A DNA stretch of 8,377 bases from Candidatus Helarchaeota archaeon (GCA_013375405.1 JABXJU010000195.1:1-8377); one strand, 5' to 3'. Positions 1 to 6,741 are shown, numbered from the stretch's first letter. The notes: generated by a model not told the origin, from the sequence alone. Made by a program: numbers and translations.

Positions 1-80
1 CTCTCGCCATCATCGTCATCAGAGACCTTTCAGCGGGATCGGGTCTCGCTACATTTTTAGTATCATATTACATTACGTGA
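1..80 (+). CDS. Possible C-terminal tail of a gene cut by the window edge
   Basis: Reading from base 3, the plus strand is open for 25 codons and stops with TGA at 78-80. The peptide ends in a hydrophobic stretch (SGLATFLVSYYIT) that could close a membrane protein. The first 50 bases are about 58% GC, clearly richer than the flanking DNA, and the codons are GC-ending, unlike the other genes here. The other two plus frames are also open over this stretch, so the reading is weak. A structured RNA end is an alternative, because GAGACC at 22-27 can pair with GGTCTC at 42-47. No function can be given. Confidence 0.2.
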   Translation, partial: LAIIVIRDLSAGSGLATFLVSYYIT

Positions 81-109
81 CCATCCATTATAAATATGCC
101 CGACCAAAA

Positions 110-132
110 TGCGCAAATCGATATTTTGCGCA
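110..132. repeat. Inverted repeat with two TGCGCA cores
   Basis: TGCGCAAA at 110-117 is mirrored by TTTGCGCA at 125-132 across a 7-base AT-rich spacer. Because TGCGCA is itself a palindrome, the site is also a direct repeat of TGCGCAAA (110-117 and 127-134), spaced 17 bases. It begins 19 bases past the toxin stop on the minus strand. It may be a transcript-end hairpin for the toxin-antitoxin operon, though only a short T run follows, or a paired binding site for a regulator. The sequence does not decide between them. Confidence 0.4.
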
Positions 133-151
133 AAATAACCTACCTAAAAAA

Positions 152-433
152 CTAATTAACTTGGCTTATTTTTATTGACATTTCTGGACTTTTATTCATC
201 TTTCGTAGCTGTTTCGAAACCCATCTAATTATTAATTGACCTTTCGTATCCTGCCAATGATATGAGTAAGCATGTTCTGTTGAGGATACATACTCTCTGA
301 TGAAAAGAATCGTTGAATCAATCAAATCTATTTTAATTTTATAGTAATAGAAATCCTGACCCGAATTAAAATCAAGAATGTGAAATTCTTTAACTATTTT
401 ACTCTGTTTAAACAACTTGAATATCTTTTGCAT
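152..433 (-). CDS. TumE-family toxin-like protein (DUF6516), probably shortened
   Basis: This encodes 93 residues from the ATG at 433. An in-frame TTG two codons earlier (439) is a possible alternative start. The middle matches my memory of the TumE/DUF6516 toxins: a beta-rich stretch (YYYKIKIDLIDSTILFIREYV) followed by YSYHWQDTKGQLIIRW at about residues 56-71. In family members RW is normally followed by an acidic, His-rich block of the DNAPHH...FPHHKH type. Here it runs instead into VSKQLRKMNKSPEMSIKISQVN, whose end resembles only the usual C-terminal strand. That points to an internal loss and perhaps an inactive toxin. It overlaps the upstream antitoxin gene by 26 bases, so translation is probably coupled. 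Family assignment is moderately sure; toxicity is not. Confidence 0.65.
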   Translation of the reverse strand: MQKIFKLFKQSKIVKEFHILDFNSGQDFYYYKIKIDLIDSTILFIREYVSSTEHAYSYHWQDTKGQLIIRWVSKQLRKMNKSPEMSIKISQVN

Positions 434-677
434 TTTCAATTTCCGCTAATTTATTTTTCAGGTCATTGTATGCTTCAACAGCTGCCTTCCACTCAATATA
501 ATCGTCCCATTCTTCAAAATTTTCATGTCGATCTGACATTGATTGTTTAAATTCTTCTATTGAAGCACTATATTTTTTCTCAAAAAGGGTTATTTTTTCC
601 TTTAGCAAAGTGAGTTGCGAAGTTATCTTCAATTTTTCGTATTCTTTTATTTCATCTTTCGAAATTTTTATACTCAC
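408..677 (-). CDS. Coiled-coil antitoxin-like partner of the TumE-type toxin
   Basis: The protein has 89 residues and a GTG start supported by an AGGGG Shine-Dalgarno sequence six bases upstream. It is highly charged. Residues about 7-50 form a predicted helix or coiled coil (KEYEKLKITSQLTLLKEKI), then comes an EEWDDYIEWKAA segment (55-66), a second helix, and an AKDIQV tail. I recall small proteins with this W-DD-EW-A pattern and AKDI ending next to TumE-like genes in archaea, which suggests the antitoxin role. Being first in the operon and overlapping the toxin gene also fits a toxin-antitoxin module. No DNA-binding motif is evident. It looks intact, unlike its partner. The antitoxin function is inferred from position and resemblance. 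Confidence 0.6.
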   Translation of the reverse strand: MSIKISKDEIKEYEKLKITSQLTLLKEKITLFEKKYSASIEEFKQSMSDRHENFEEWDDYIEWKAAVEAYNDLKNKLAEIENAKDIQVV

Positions 678-683
678 TATTAT

Positions 684-688
684 CCCCT
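684..688 (-). promoter_or_regulatory. Shine-Dalgarno sequence for the antitoxin gene
   Basis: On the minus strand AGGGG lies six bases before GTG at 677. It supports the GTG start over later in-frame ATG codons, the next of which lies deep inside the protein. Confidence 0.5.
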
Positions 689-730
689 ATGTGTTTTTAT
701 TTTTGGAAAAGTATCTTCATCATCTCTTCC

Positions 731-740
731 ATTTTATATT
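731..740 (-). promoter_or_regulatory. Candidate TATA box for the toxin-antitoxin operon
   Basis: On the minus strand this reads AATATAAAAT. An archaeal start about 26 bases downstream would fall near 709, giving a leader of about 30 bases that contains the AGGGG site. The whole gap 678-853 separates divergent genes and holds no ORF. In such AT-rich DNA a TATA-like match can occur by chance, and I see no clear purine-rich BRE. No convincing promoter stands out for the plus-strand gene starting at 854. Confidence 0.35.
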
Positions 741-853
741 ATCAAAATTCCTAATTCAATTATTGCAATAACAATTTAATTACTTTCCCAACATTTCTTA
801 GTATCCAATCATATCAAATATCTTCAAAAAACTAGAAAGTTCAGAGATGTTTT

Positions 854-1741
854 ATGACGAGAAAAGAGAAAAAGTTAGATACCAACGAGGATCCGGACGC
901 AATCGTGGAATTTCTCTTTGTAGATAAAGATTTTAATCAAGAAAAAGCTGAAGCCAATAACGAAGGTACATTTTATGAGTCAGTAGACTTATATTTTACA
1001 GGGGAAAATAAAAATGACGACCTATTGACTCTTAGGAAATTATTACCCATTCAAGTCAATTCAAGAGCAGAAGAATTAATTTATTTTGAGGGGCGGGCGA
1101 TAGATTTAAGCACGTATAAGTATGGAGTGATTGATGAAAATAAAACCATCACGGAGTTTAATGCCGTAGATGACGCTTTTTTCCAAGCCCTTAAGAAAAC
1201 CTTAAAATTTATCATCGTTGGAAAGGAGTTCGCCTTGGAGAAATTTAAAGATCATAAAATATTCATTGATTTTTTCGAATTTGTCTATTCATTGTTTGAT
1301 GAAGAAAAGATTCTGGAGCATTACGTTGAACCTGACGCCACAATGGAATATCTATTTGTTGAGAAAGCAGAAAACCAAATCAAATCCATCAATGATGACC
1401 AAGGCTACCAGATGGGCTTTATGAGTATCTTCTTTACAGGCAAATTTGCAAATAATAATCTAGCGTCCTTTAAAACTCAGTTACTAGATGAATTGAATTA
1501 TAGTGTCAAGGAATATAACTATTTCAAATCTGAAAAGGTAGATTTAAACGAGTATAAATTCTTTCTTGTCGATAACAATAAGAATACCACAGAATTTGCT
1601 GTGATGGATGAGGGCTTTTATGAGGTCCTCATAGCTTCGTTAAGAAATTTGGTGATTGTAGGAAAGAACTTCGATTTGGAGAAATTCAAACATCATCGGA
1701 TATTTAATGACTGGTTTGATGAATATAGCAATAGATTTTAA
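854..1741 (+). CDS. Unknown protein made of two tandem copies of one domain
   Basis: The protein has 295 residues, is acidic and soluble, and has no signal peptide or membrane segment. I do not recognise the family. It consists of two similar halves: residues about 13-143 and 159-290, offset by 146-147 positions. Matching landmarks are DPDAIVEFLFV / EPDATMEYLFV, LYFTG / IFFTG, YKYGVIDENKTITEFNAVD / YKFFLVDNNKNTTEFAVMD, and IVGKEFALEKFKDHKIFIDFF / IVGKNFDLEKFKHHRIFNDWF. The domain seems to alternate beta strands with helices and to end in a long helix. The ATG at 854 has only a weak GA-rich upstream stretch, and the start is supported mainly by the first repeat beginning soon after. It faces the membrane-protein gene tail-to-tail. 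Certain to be coding, given the conserved internal duplication; function unknown. Confidence 0.85.
   Translation: MTRKEKKLDTNEDPDAIVEFLFVDKDFNQEKAEANNEGTFYESVDLYFTGENKNDDLLTLRKLLPIQVNSRAEELIYFEGRAIDLSTYKYGVIDENKTITEFNAVDDAFFQALKKTLKFIIVGKEFALEKFKDHKIFIDFFEFVYSLFDEEKILEHYVEPDATMEYLFVEKAENQIKSINDDQGYQMGFMSIFFTGKFANNNLASFKTQLLDELNYSVKEYNYFKSEKVDLNEYKFFLVDNNKNTTEFAVMDEGFYEVLIASLRNLVIVGKNFDLEKFKHHRIFNDWFDEYSNRF
890..1723 (+). repeat. Internal duplication within the two-domain protein gene
   Basis: The first copy spans about 890-1282 and the second about 1328-1723, joined by a short linker. Similarity is clear in protein but not in DNA, so the duplication is old. The final LEKFK-H--IF-D-F block is the best conserved part. 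One single-residue shift in spacing (146 to 147) occurs between the early and late landmarks. Confidence 0.75.
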
Positions 1742-1766
1742 CAAAAGTAATGTGATACTCTTATAT

Positions 1767-2417
1767 TCAAATGGATGTCTCCTCAGGAATCCGTTTCTCG
1801 AGGTAATAAAGCAAGAACAAGGCAAGCATACCGATATAGAACCACCCATTCAAAATGAAGGTAAAGCTCGGATGCCAGTTCGGGCCCCGAACCCAGATTT
1901 CAGGCCCAGCAGTGAAATCTCCCAGCGTGGATACAACTGTAAGCACTAATATTATTAATACTCGCCAAAACCAATCAAATTTTGGGTTCCTAACAAGAGG
2001 TTTGAGCCAATTGAATGCTTTAAAGTCCATTTCTCTTATTTTATTGGGTAGATATAGAATGAGCCCTGTCGAGGTTCCGATAATTAAGAAACTTATAACC
2101 ATTTCCAAAGGAAGGACGAGCACTGGCGGAAATTGTATCCCTCCTAATGGATACCACCAACCTGCATAAACGGCAATGGTCTCGAAGATGAAATCAAAAA
2201 GCATGATAAATACCCCAATAATAAGTGCTATCTTCAGTCGTCGATTATTGGGTATGAAAATTAAAAGGACTGTATTTAATACCAAAATATTTTGTATAAA
2301 ATCATTTATTATATGAAAATTTTCGGAAGTTTTCACATTATCCACAAAAATGATCAATAATATGCCCGCTATACACGCAATAATTCCAGTTGCTCGTAAT
2401 AAATTGAATTCCTTCAT
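1767..2417 (-). CDS. Six-helix integral membrane protein of unknown function
   Basis: The protein has 216 residues from the ATG at 2417; a TTG immediately upstream (2420) could add one residue, but the ATG is preferred. Six hydrophobic segments are visible (numbered with the TTG as residue 1): about 11-26, 41-57, 62-86, 99-124, 152-168 and 187-207. Two aromatic, proline-rich loops stand out: AGWWYPLGGIQFPP (86-99), leading into a helix carrying LPLEM, and VRGPNWHPS (177-185). The WWYP-G...P-E layout faintly recalls carotenoid or lycopene-cyclase-type membrane proteins, but not enough to assign. It shares a divergent promoter region with the HAD-kinase operon and converges on the duplicated-domain gene 25 bases beyond its stop. 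Confidence 0.8.
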   Translation of the reverse strand: MKEFNLLRATGIIACIAGILLIIFVDNVKTSENFHIINDFIQNILVLNTVLLIFIPNNRRLKIALIIGVFIMLFDFIFETIAVYAGWWYPLGGIQFPPVLVLPLEMVISFLIIGTSTGLILYLPNKIREMDFKAFNWLKPLVRNPKFDWFWRVLIILVLTVVSTLGDFTAGPEIWVRGPNWHPSFTFILNGWFYIGMLALFLLYYLEKRIPEETSI

Positions 2418-2461
2418 CAATCCATCTCAGTCAAGGCATGTGTTATAATGATAAATCGAAG

Positions 2462-2497
2462 TTTTTTTATAATTACTTGGTATTGATTATAAAAAAA
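2462..2497. promoter_or_regulatory. Mirror-image divergent promoter with two TATA-like boxes
   Basis: Twelve bases at 2462-2473 are the exact reverse complement of 2486-2497 (arm ATTATAAAAAAA), with a 12-base spacer. Each arm carries a TATA-like core, one facing each gene. The right box sits about 23 bases before the HAD ATG at 2514, so transcription would start at or next to the start codon, giving a leaderless message; no Shine-Dalgarno is visible there. The left box is about 50 bases before the membrane-protein ATG, leaving a short leader. The symmetry could also be an operator for a dimeric regulator. Confidence 0.55.
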
Positions 2498-2513
2498 TAG
2501 AGCATGTTCAATC

Positions 2514-3248
2514 ATGATAAAAGGAATCGGGTTCGACTTACAATTTACTATAGTCACTCTAGAACATTTTACCTTAGAACGCTGGTTTAGACTATTTGAC
2601 GCAGGTTTTATCAAAGTTAAGGAGTATCTAAGGGCGTTAGGTATCGAATTTAATCAAAAAAAATTAAAGCGAACATTTAGAAGAATCCGAAACAAATATT
2701 TCGCGATAACCATCACTGAAGATCAACAATACTTCACCGAAGAAATCCTCAGAGACACCTTCTCGAAATTAAATATCACACTTACCTCTAACGATTTCAT
2801 GAAATGTGTGCAGCTCTACCATTCTATGGAGATTCCAGCTTGGAAATCCCTTCCAAATGCTCAGAAAACCTTAGAAACGCTGTCAAAAAATTATAAATTG
2901 GCCCTAATTACGAACGCATCAGAATATCTTACGCATGAAATTCTTCAATTACAAAAACTGGATGATTACTTCCATTTCATTTTTACCAAAGCCCGAAAAC
3001 CTCGCCCCCCTGCTTTCCAGCAGTTTAAAGAGGCAATGCATGCTCGCTTCGATGAATTAGTAATGGTAGGTGATGATATTTCAGCCGATATCGAACCTGC
3101 TGTGAAATTAGGCATGAAAACCATTCATCTTTACCGTGGCTATGAATATTTGCAACATCACGCACACATACAAATAAAACCAGATAAGAAGATCACTAGA
3201 TTGGAAGATGTGATTACAGCTGTAGAAGAATTAGAAACAGAACAATGA
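2514..3248 (+). CDS. HAD-superfamily hydrolase-like protein with altered motif I
   Basis: The 244-residue cytosolic protein has the layout of subfamily I HAD hydrolases with a helical cap. Motif I is FDLQFT (residues 7-12): the nucleophile Asp8 is kept, but the second Asp of the usual DxDxT, the general acid/base of phosphatases, is Gln10. Motif II is LITNAS (Thr133), motif III is KARKPRPPAF (Lys162), and motif IV is VGDDISAD (Asp187, Asp188, Asp192). The cap lies between about residues 15 and 105. It is the first gene of the operon, ending 18 bases before the first ThDP-enzyme gene. By family it would remove phosphate from a small molecule. With Gln10 it may be a weak phosphatase, have a different chemistry such as dehalogenase-type hydrolysis, or only bind ligand. 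Confidence 0.85.
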   Translation: MIKGIGFDLQFTIVTLEHFTLERWFRLFDAGFIKVKEYLRALGIEFNQKKLKRTFRRIRNKYFAITITEDQQYFTEEILRDTFSKLNITLTSNDFMKCVQLYHSMEIPAWKSLPNAQKTLETLSKNYKLALITNASEYLTHEILQLQKLDDYFHFIFTKARKPRPPAFQQFKEAMHARFDELVMVGDDISADIEPAVKLGMKTIHLYRGYEYLQHHAHIQIKPDKKITRLEDVITAVEELETEQ

Positions 3249-3255
3249 GCGAAGT

Positions 3256-3259
3256 AGGT
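3256..3259 (+). promoter_or_regulatory. Shine-Dalgarno sequence for the first ThDP-enzyme gene
   Basis: AGGT lies seven bases before ATG 3267, in the gap after the HAD stop. It matches the core of the archaeal GGAGGTGAT signal and supports operon translation of an internal gene. Confidence 0.45.
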
Positions 3260-3266
3260 AACAAGA

Positions 3267-4970
3267 ATGGCAGAAAAAAAAGAATCAATGACAGGTGGCG
3301 ATCTTTTAATTAAAGCTCTTATGAATGAGAATGTGAAATTTATTTTTGGCGTTCCTGGCGGACAATTGCTCCCGATCTATGATGCGGTTTATCAATGGGG
3401 GCGAGAACAGGGGCTCGATACGATCATGTTCCGACATGAACAAGCGGCCGCGCATGCCGCGGATGCCTGGGCCCGTATAACAGGAACTATTGGTGTTTGT
3501 ATGGGCACAGTTGGCCCAGGAGCTACCCACATGCTTCCAGGAGTCGCTGCGGCGTGGTCGGATAGCGTTCCAGTCCTAGTTATTACACCCCAGGTTCTAA
3601 CGAGACAGATGGACAAAGGAGCTTTACAGGGTGATCTAGACCAACTCGGAATATACCGCCCTATTGTCAAATACCAAAAACAAATCATAAACACAGATCG
3701 TATTATTGAATATGTGCAAAAAGCATTCCGTGAAGCGTATTCAGGGCGTCCAGGGCCAGTGCATCTTGATATTCCTGCAGATATCTTGGCAAAAAAAACG
3801 CAAAAAGAAATTACTTGTCGAGATCCCCATTATTACCGTTCCATTTCTAATCCTCTTGGCGATCCCGTTTTAATTGAACAAGCCATTATTGGGTTATTGA
3901 ACGCGGAAAAACCTCTTATTATTGCAGGGGGTGGCATAGTATCCGCAAAAGCAGAGAAGCAATTACAAGAATTTGTAGAATATCTTAAAATTCCCGTTAG
4001 TGCAACTGTAATGGGGAGTTCAGGTATTCTTAAAGGGACTAGTTCCTATATTGGAGGCCCTGGGGTAATTAGAGGAAGCACACAGAAAGCGATAATGGAG
4101 ACCGATTTCGTAATAGTTTTTGGTACGCGATTTGGTGTGGAGCTAGCATATGGTGGAGATTTAATTTGGAAAGCAGATTTACCCGTAGTTCAAGTAGATA
4201 TCGATCCCACTGAAATTGGGAAGAATCGACATGTCTCGGTAGGGATTCTAGGAGATTGCAAATCAGTCCTCCAACAAATGCTTACACTTGTAAAAAAACA
4301 AAAACCAAAACCTGCGCAAGAAACCGACTGGCTTAAATCTTTGAAAGAAGCCCGCGAGAAATATTGGGCCGGTATGCAGAAATTTATGACCTCTGATAAT
4401 ATTCCGATTCGACAGGAACGCTTAGTTAATGAAATAAATCAATTTTTAGATGAAGATGCGATTGTAATTGTTGATGGCGGGGATATCGCATATTATGCCC
4501 TCGAACAGATTCAAATGAACCAACCCCGGAAATTATTACAGGCAATAGGAATGGGACATCTTGGTGTTTCGCTTCCTTTTTGCATTTCAGCAAAATTAGC
4601 GGCCCCAAACAGACAAGTTTGTAGTATTAGCGGAGACGGAGCCTTCATGATCAACATTCAGGAATTAGAAACAGCAAAACGGGTTAACTTGCCATTCATA
4701 TGCGTGATTGCAAATAACTCTAGCTGGGGCCAGATAAAATCGAGACAAAAATATGCTTATAAGAAACGCTATATTGACGTGGATTTCACCGATACGAATT
4801 TTGCAGAAATCGCTAAGGGATTTGGATGTCATGGAGAACGGGTCACGGATCCCAATGAGATTACCGCTGCGCTCCAACGAGCAGTAGACTCAAAACTTCC
4901 TGCGGTAATTGATGTGATTGTAAAATTTACAACTCATGATATTTCTAAAATAGGAATATCCAACTTCTAA
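3267..4970 (+). CDS. ThDP-dependent acetolactate synthase-like enzyme, paralogue 1
   Basis: The 567-residue protein has the normal length and three-domain order of the acetolactate synthase / ThDP decarboxylase family (COG0028): pyrimidine-binding domain about 8-175, central nucleotide-fold domain about 200-335, diphosphate-binding domain about 385-555. Visible marks are the ThDP-activating Glu58 in FRHEQAA, GPGATHMLPG, the central DPTEIGKN, and GDG (456-458) followed by NN (483-484), which binds the Mg-diphosphate. True acetolactate synthases have Lys in DIPKD and Trp in QWQ; here these are Ala171 (DIPADI) and Arg493 (SRQ), and Trp487 follows NN, as I recall in benzaldehyde lyase and sulfoacetaldehyde acetyltransferase. 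It probably joins or cleaves 2-keto acids, aldehydes or acyloins, with substrate unknown. No regulatory subunit gene is nearby. Its paralogue follows after 41 bases. Confidence 0.88.
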   Translation: MAEKKESMTGGDLLIKALMNENVKFIFGVPGGQLLPIYDAVYQWGREQGLDTIMFRHEQAAAHAADAWARITGTIGVCMGTVGPGATHMLPGVAAAWSDSVPVLVITPQVLTRQMDKGALQGDLDQLGIYRPIVKYQKQIINTDRIIEYVQKAFREAYSGRPGPVHLDIPADILAKKTQKEITCRDPHYYRSISNPLGDPVLIEQAIIGLLNAEKPLIIAGGGIVSAKAEKQLQEFVEYLKIPVSATVMGSSGILKGTSSYIGGPGVIRGSTQKAIMETDFVIVFGTRFGVELAYGGDLIWKADLPVVQVDIDPTEIGKNRHVSVGILGDCKSVLQQMLTLVKKQKPKPAQETDWLKSLKEAREKYWAGMQKFMTSDNIPIRQERLVNEINQFLDEDAIVIVDGGDIAYYALEQIQMNQPRKLLQAIGMGHLGVSLPFCISAKLAAPNRQVCSISGDGAFMINIQELETAKRVNLPFICVIANNSSWGQIKSRQKYAYKKRYIDVDFTDTNFAEIAKGFGCHGERVTDPNEITAALQRAVDSKLPAVIDVIVKFTTHDISKIGISNF

Positions 4971-5011
4971 AATACTAATAGGATTCAGTATGAATTGAAG
5001 AAGTGTGAAAG

Positions 5012-6721
5012 ATGACTGAAAAACAGAAACTAATGACAGGTGGCGATCTGTTAGTTAAAGCTCTTGTGAATGAGAATGTGAGATTTATTTTTGGCATTCC
5101 TGGAGGCCAACTACTCCATATATATGACGCAATATACCAATGGGGTAGAGAACAAGGCATCGATACAATTATGTTCCGCCATGAACAGGCGGCAGCACAT
5201 GCAGCGGATGCCTGGGCTCGCGTTACAGGAACTGTTGGCGTTTGTATGGGGACAGTAGGACCAGGGGCAACTCATATGCTACCGGGCGCCGCTGCGGCGT
5301 GGTCAGATAGCATTCCCATTTTGGTTATCACGCCCCAAGTCACGATAAATCAGATGGATATTGGATTTCTCCAAGGTGATCTCGATCAACTCGCCATTTT
5401 CCGTCCAGTTGTTAAATATCAAAAGCAAATTTTAAAAACTGAAAGAATTATTGAGTATGTCCAAAGAGCCTTCCGGGAAGCGTATTCAGGACGGCCAAGA
5501 CCTGTACATATAGATATTCCCTTTGAAGTTCTGGCGAAAAAAGTAAAAAAAGAAATAGTATGTCGCGAACCACGACATTATCGCCCCATTTCAAACCCAC
5601 CTGGAAATCCTGAGTTAATCAAACAAGCAGTTAATATGTTATTAAAGGCGGAAAAACCACTCATTATAGCGGCTGGGGGTGTGGTTTCTGCAAAAGCTGA
5701 ACAAGAACTACAGGATTTTGTTGAATATCTAAAAATTCCTTTAATTTCAACGATAATGGGTAGTTCAGCGGTATTAAAAGGGACGTCAAGCTATGTGGGT
5801 GGTCCTGGGATCCTCACAACAAATACTCAAAAAGCGATCATGGAAACGGATCTTGTAATAGCGTTAGGGACACGGTTTGGTATGTCTCTTCTATTTGGAA
5901 GAGCGCCACTTTGGAGAGAGAATTTGCCTGTAATTCATGTAGACATCGATCCTACCGAAATTGGGAAAAATAGACCTGTTGAGTTGGGTATAGTAGGGGA
6001 TTGTAAGCTAGTCTTACAACAAATGCTAGACTTGATAAAGAAACAAAAGCAAAAAGTTCAACAAGATAGTGAGTGGCTAACTTCGTTAAAAGAGGCACGC
6101 GAGAAACATTGGCGAGGTTTGAACAAACGAATGATGTCAGACGATGTCCCGATTCGCCCTCAACGTTTAATTCATGAAATTGTTGAATTCATGGATGAAG
6201 ACGCAATTGTAGTTGTTGATGGTGGAGATACCGCACTCTTTGCTCTCGAACAAGTTCAAATGAATCACCCCCATAAATTATTACAGTCAATAGGAATGGG
6301 TCACTTAGGAACAAGCATCCCCTACGCCATAGGGTCAAAATTAGCAGCTCCAGACAAGCAAGTAATTACTATTAGTGGAGATGGCAGCTTTATTATTAAT
6401 ATACAGGATTTAGAAACCGCTAAACGGTATAATTTACCATTCATCTGCGTCGTAGCGAACAATAGCGCGTGGGGAATGATTAAAGGTGGGCAAAAATATG
6501 GATTTAAAAAACGTTATATTGACGTAGATTTCTCGGATACAAATTTTGCAGAAATTGCAAAAAGTTTCGGTTGTTATGGGGAGCGCGTGACGGAACCAAA
6601 TGAGATTCGAGGGGCATTAGAACGTGCGAAAAACTCCAAACGCCCTGCCGTAGTCGATGTAGTGATTAAATATGTCTCCCATGAACTCACAAAACTTGGT
6701 TTGGAAGTTACCATGATTTAA
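5012..6721 (+). CDS. ThDP-dependent acetolactate synthase-like enzyme, paralogue 2
   Basis: The 569-residue protein aligns without any gap to paralogue 1, about 71% identical by hand count (404 of 567), so the pair arose by tandem duplication. All cofactor residues are kept: Glu58 in FRHEQAA, GDG 456-458 and NN 483-484, so each copy could be active alone. Residues near the expected active site differ: TINQMDIGFLQ at 111-121 against LTRQMDKGALQ, Phe171 against Ala171, Gly492-Gly493 against Ser-Arg, and a near-complete change at 291-300. Arg163 replaces the common Gly of GRPGPV. The copies may therefore take different substrates, or form a mixed dimer, since ThDP sites lie between subunits. The start is the ATG at 5012; an in-frame TGA two codons upstream excludes a longer form. 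Substrate unknown. Confidence 0.88.
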   Translation: MTEKQKLMTGGDLLVKALVNENVRFIFGIPGGQLLHIYDAIYQWGREQGIDTIMFRHEQAAAHAADAWARVTGTVGVCMGTVGPGATHMLPGAAAAWSDSIPILVITPQVTINQMDIGFLQGDLDQLAIFRPVVKYQKQILKTERIIEYVQRAFREAYSGRPRPVHIDIPFEVLAKKVKKEIVCREPRHYRPISNPPGNPELIKQAVNMLLKAEKPLIIAAGGVVSAKAEQELQDFVEYLKIPLISTIMGSSAVLKGTSSYVGGPGILTTNTQKAIMETDLVIALGTRFGMSLLFGRAPLWRENLPVIHVDIDPTEIGKNRPVELGIVGDCKLVLQQMLDLIKKQKQKVQQDSEWLTSLKEAREKHWRGLNKRMMSDDVPIRPQRLIHEIVEFMDEDAIVVVDGGDTALFALEQVQMNHPHKLLQSIGMGHLGTSIPYAIGSKLAAPDKQVITISGDGSFIINIQDLETAKRYNLPFICVVANNSAWGMIKGGQKYGFKKRYIDVDFSDTNFAEIAKSFGCYGERVTEPNEIRGALERAKNSKRPAVVDVVIKYVSHELTKLGLEVTMI

Positions 6722-6741
6722 AATTTAATTTATTTTAAAGC

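Noticed and set aside
1..50. C/D box small RNA on the minus strand (CTGA then TGATGA visible)
   Set aside because: Only a D'-like and a C'-like box are seen; no upstream C box or final D box fits the spacing, and the region is cut by the window edge.
1218..1424. Plus-strand 68-codon frame inside the duplicated-domain gene
   Set aside because: It is out of frame with the repeat-supported protein and has no independent support.
1707..2169. Plus-strand open frames of 80 and 104 codons
   Set aside because: They lie antisense to the membrane-protein gene, whose hydrophobic helices and composition mark it as the real one; they have no ribosome site or recognisable content.
2417..2614. Minus-strand open frame of 65 codons over the divergent promoter
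   Set aside because: It crosses the start of the HAD gene and the promoter region, and its sequence looks like translated AT-rich spacer.
3306..5160. Several minus-strand open frames of 60-100 codons across the ThDP genes
   Set aside because: They are antisense shadows of strongly conserved coding sequence, rich in Cys and Arg, with no start signals.
3267..6721. The tandem ThDP genes as one gene broken by a frameshift or an assembly duplicate
   Set aside because: Each is full length with its own start and stop, and they differ at about 29% of residues, so they are separate genes and not an assembly artefact.
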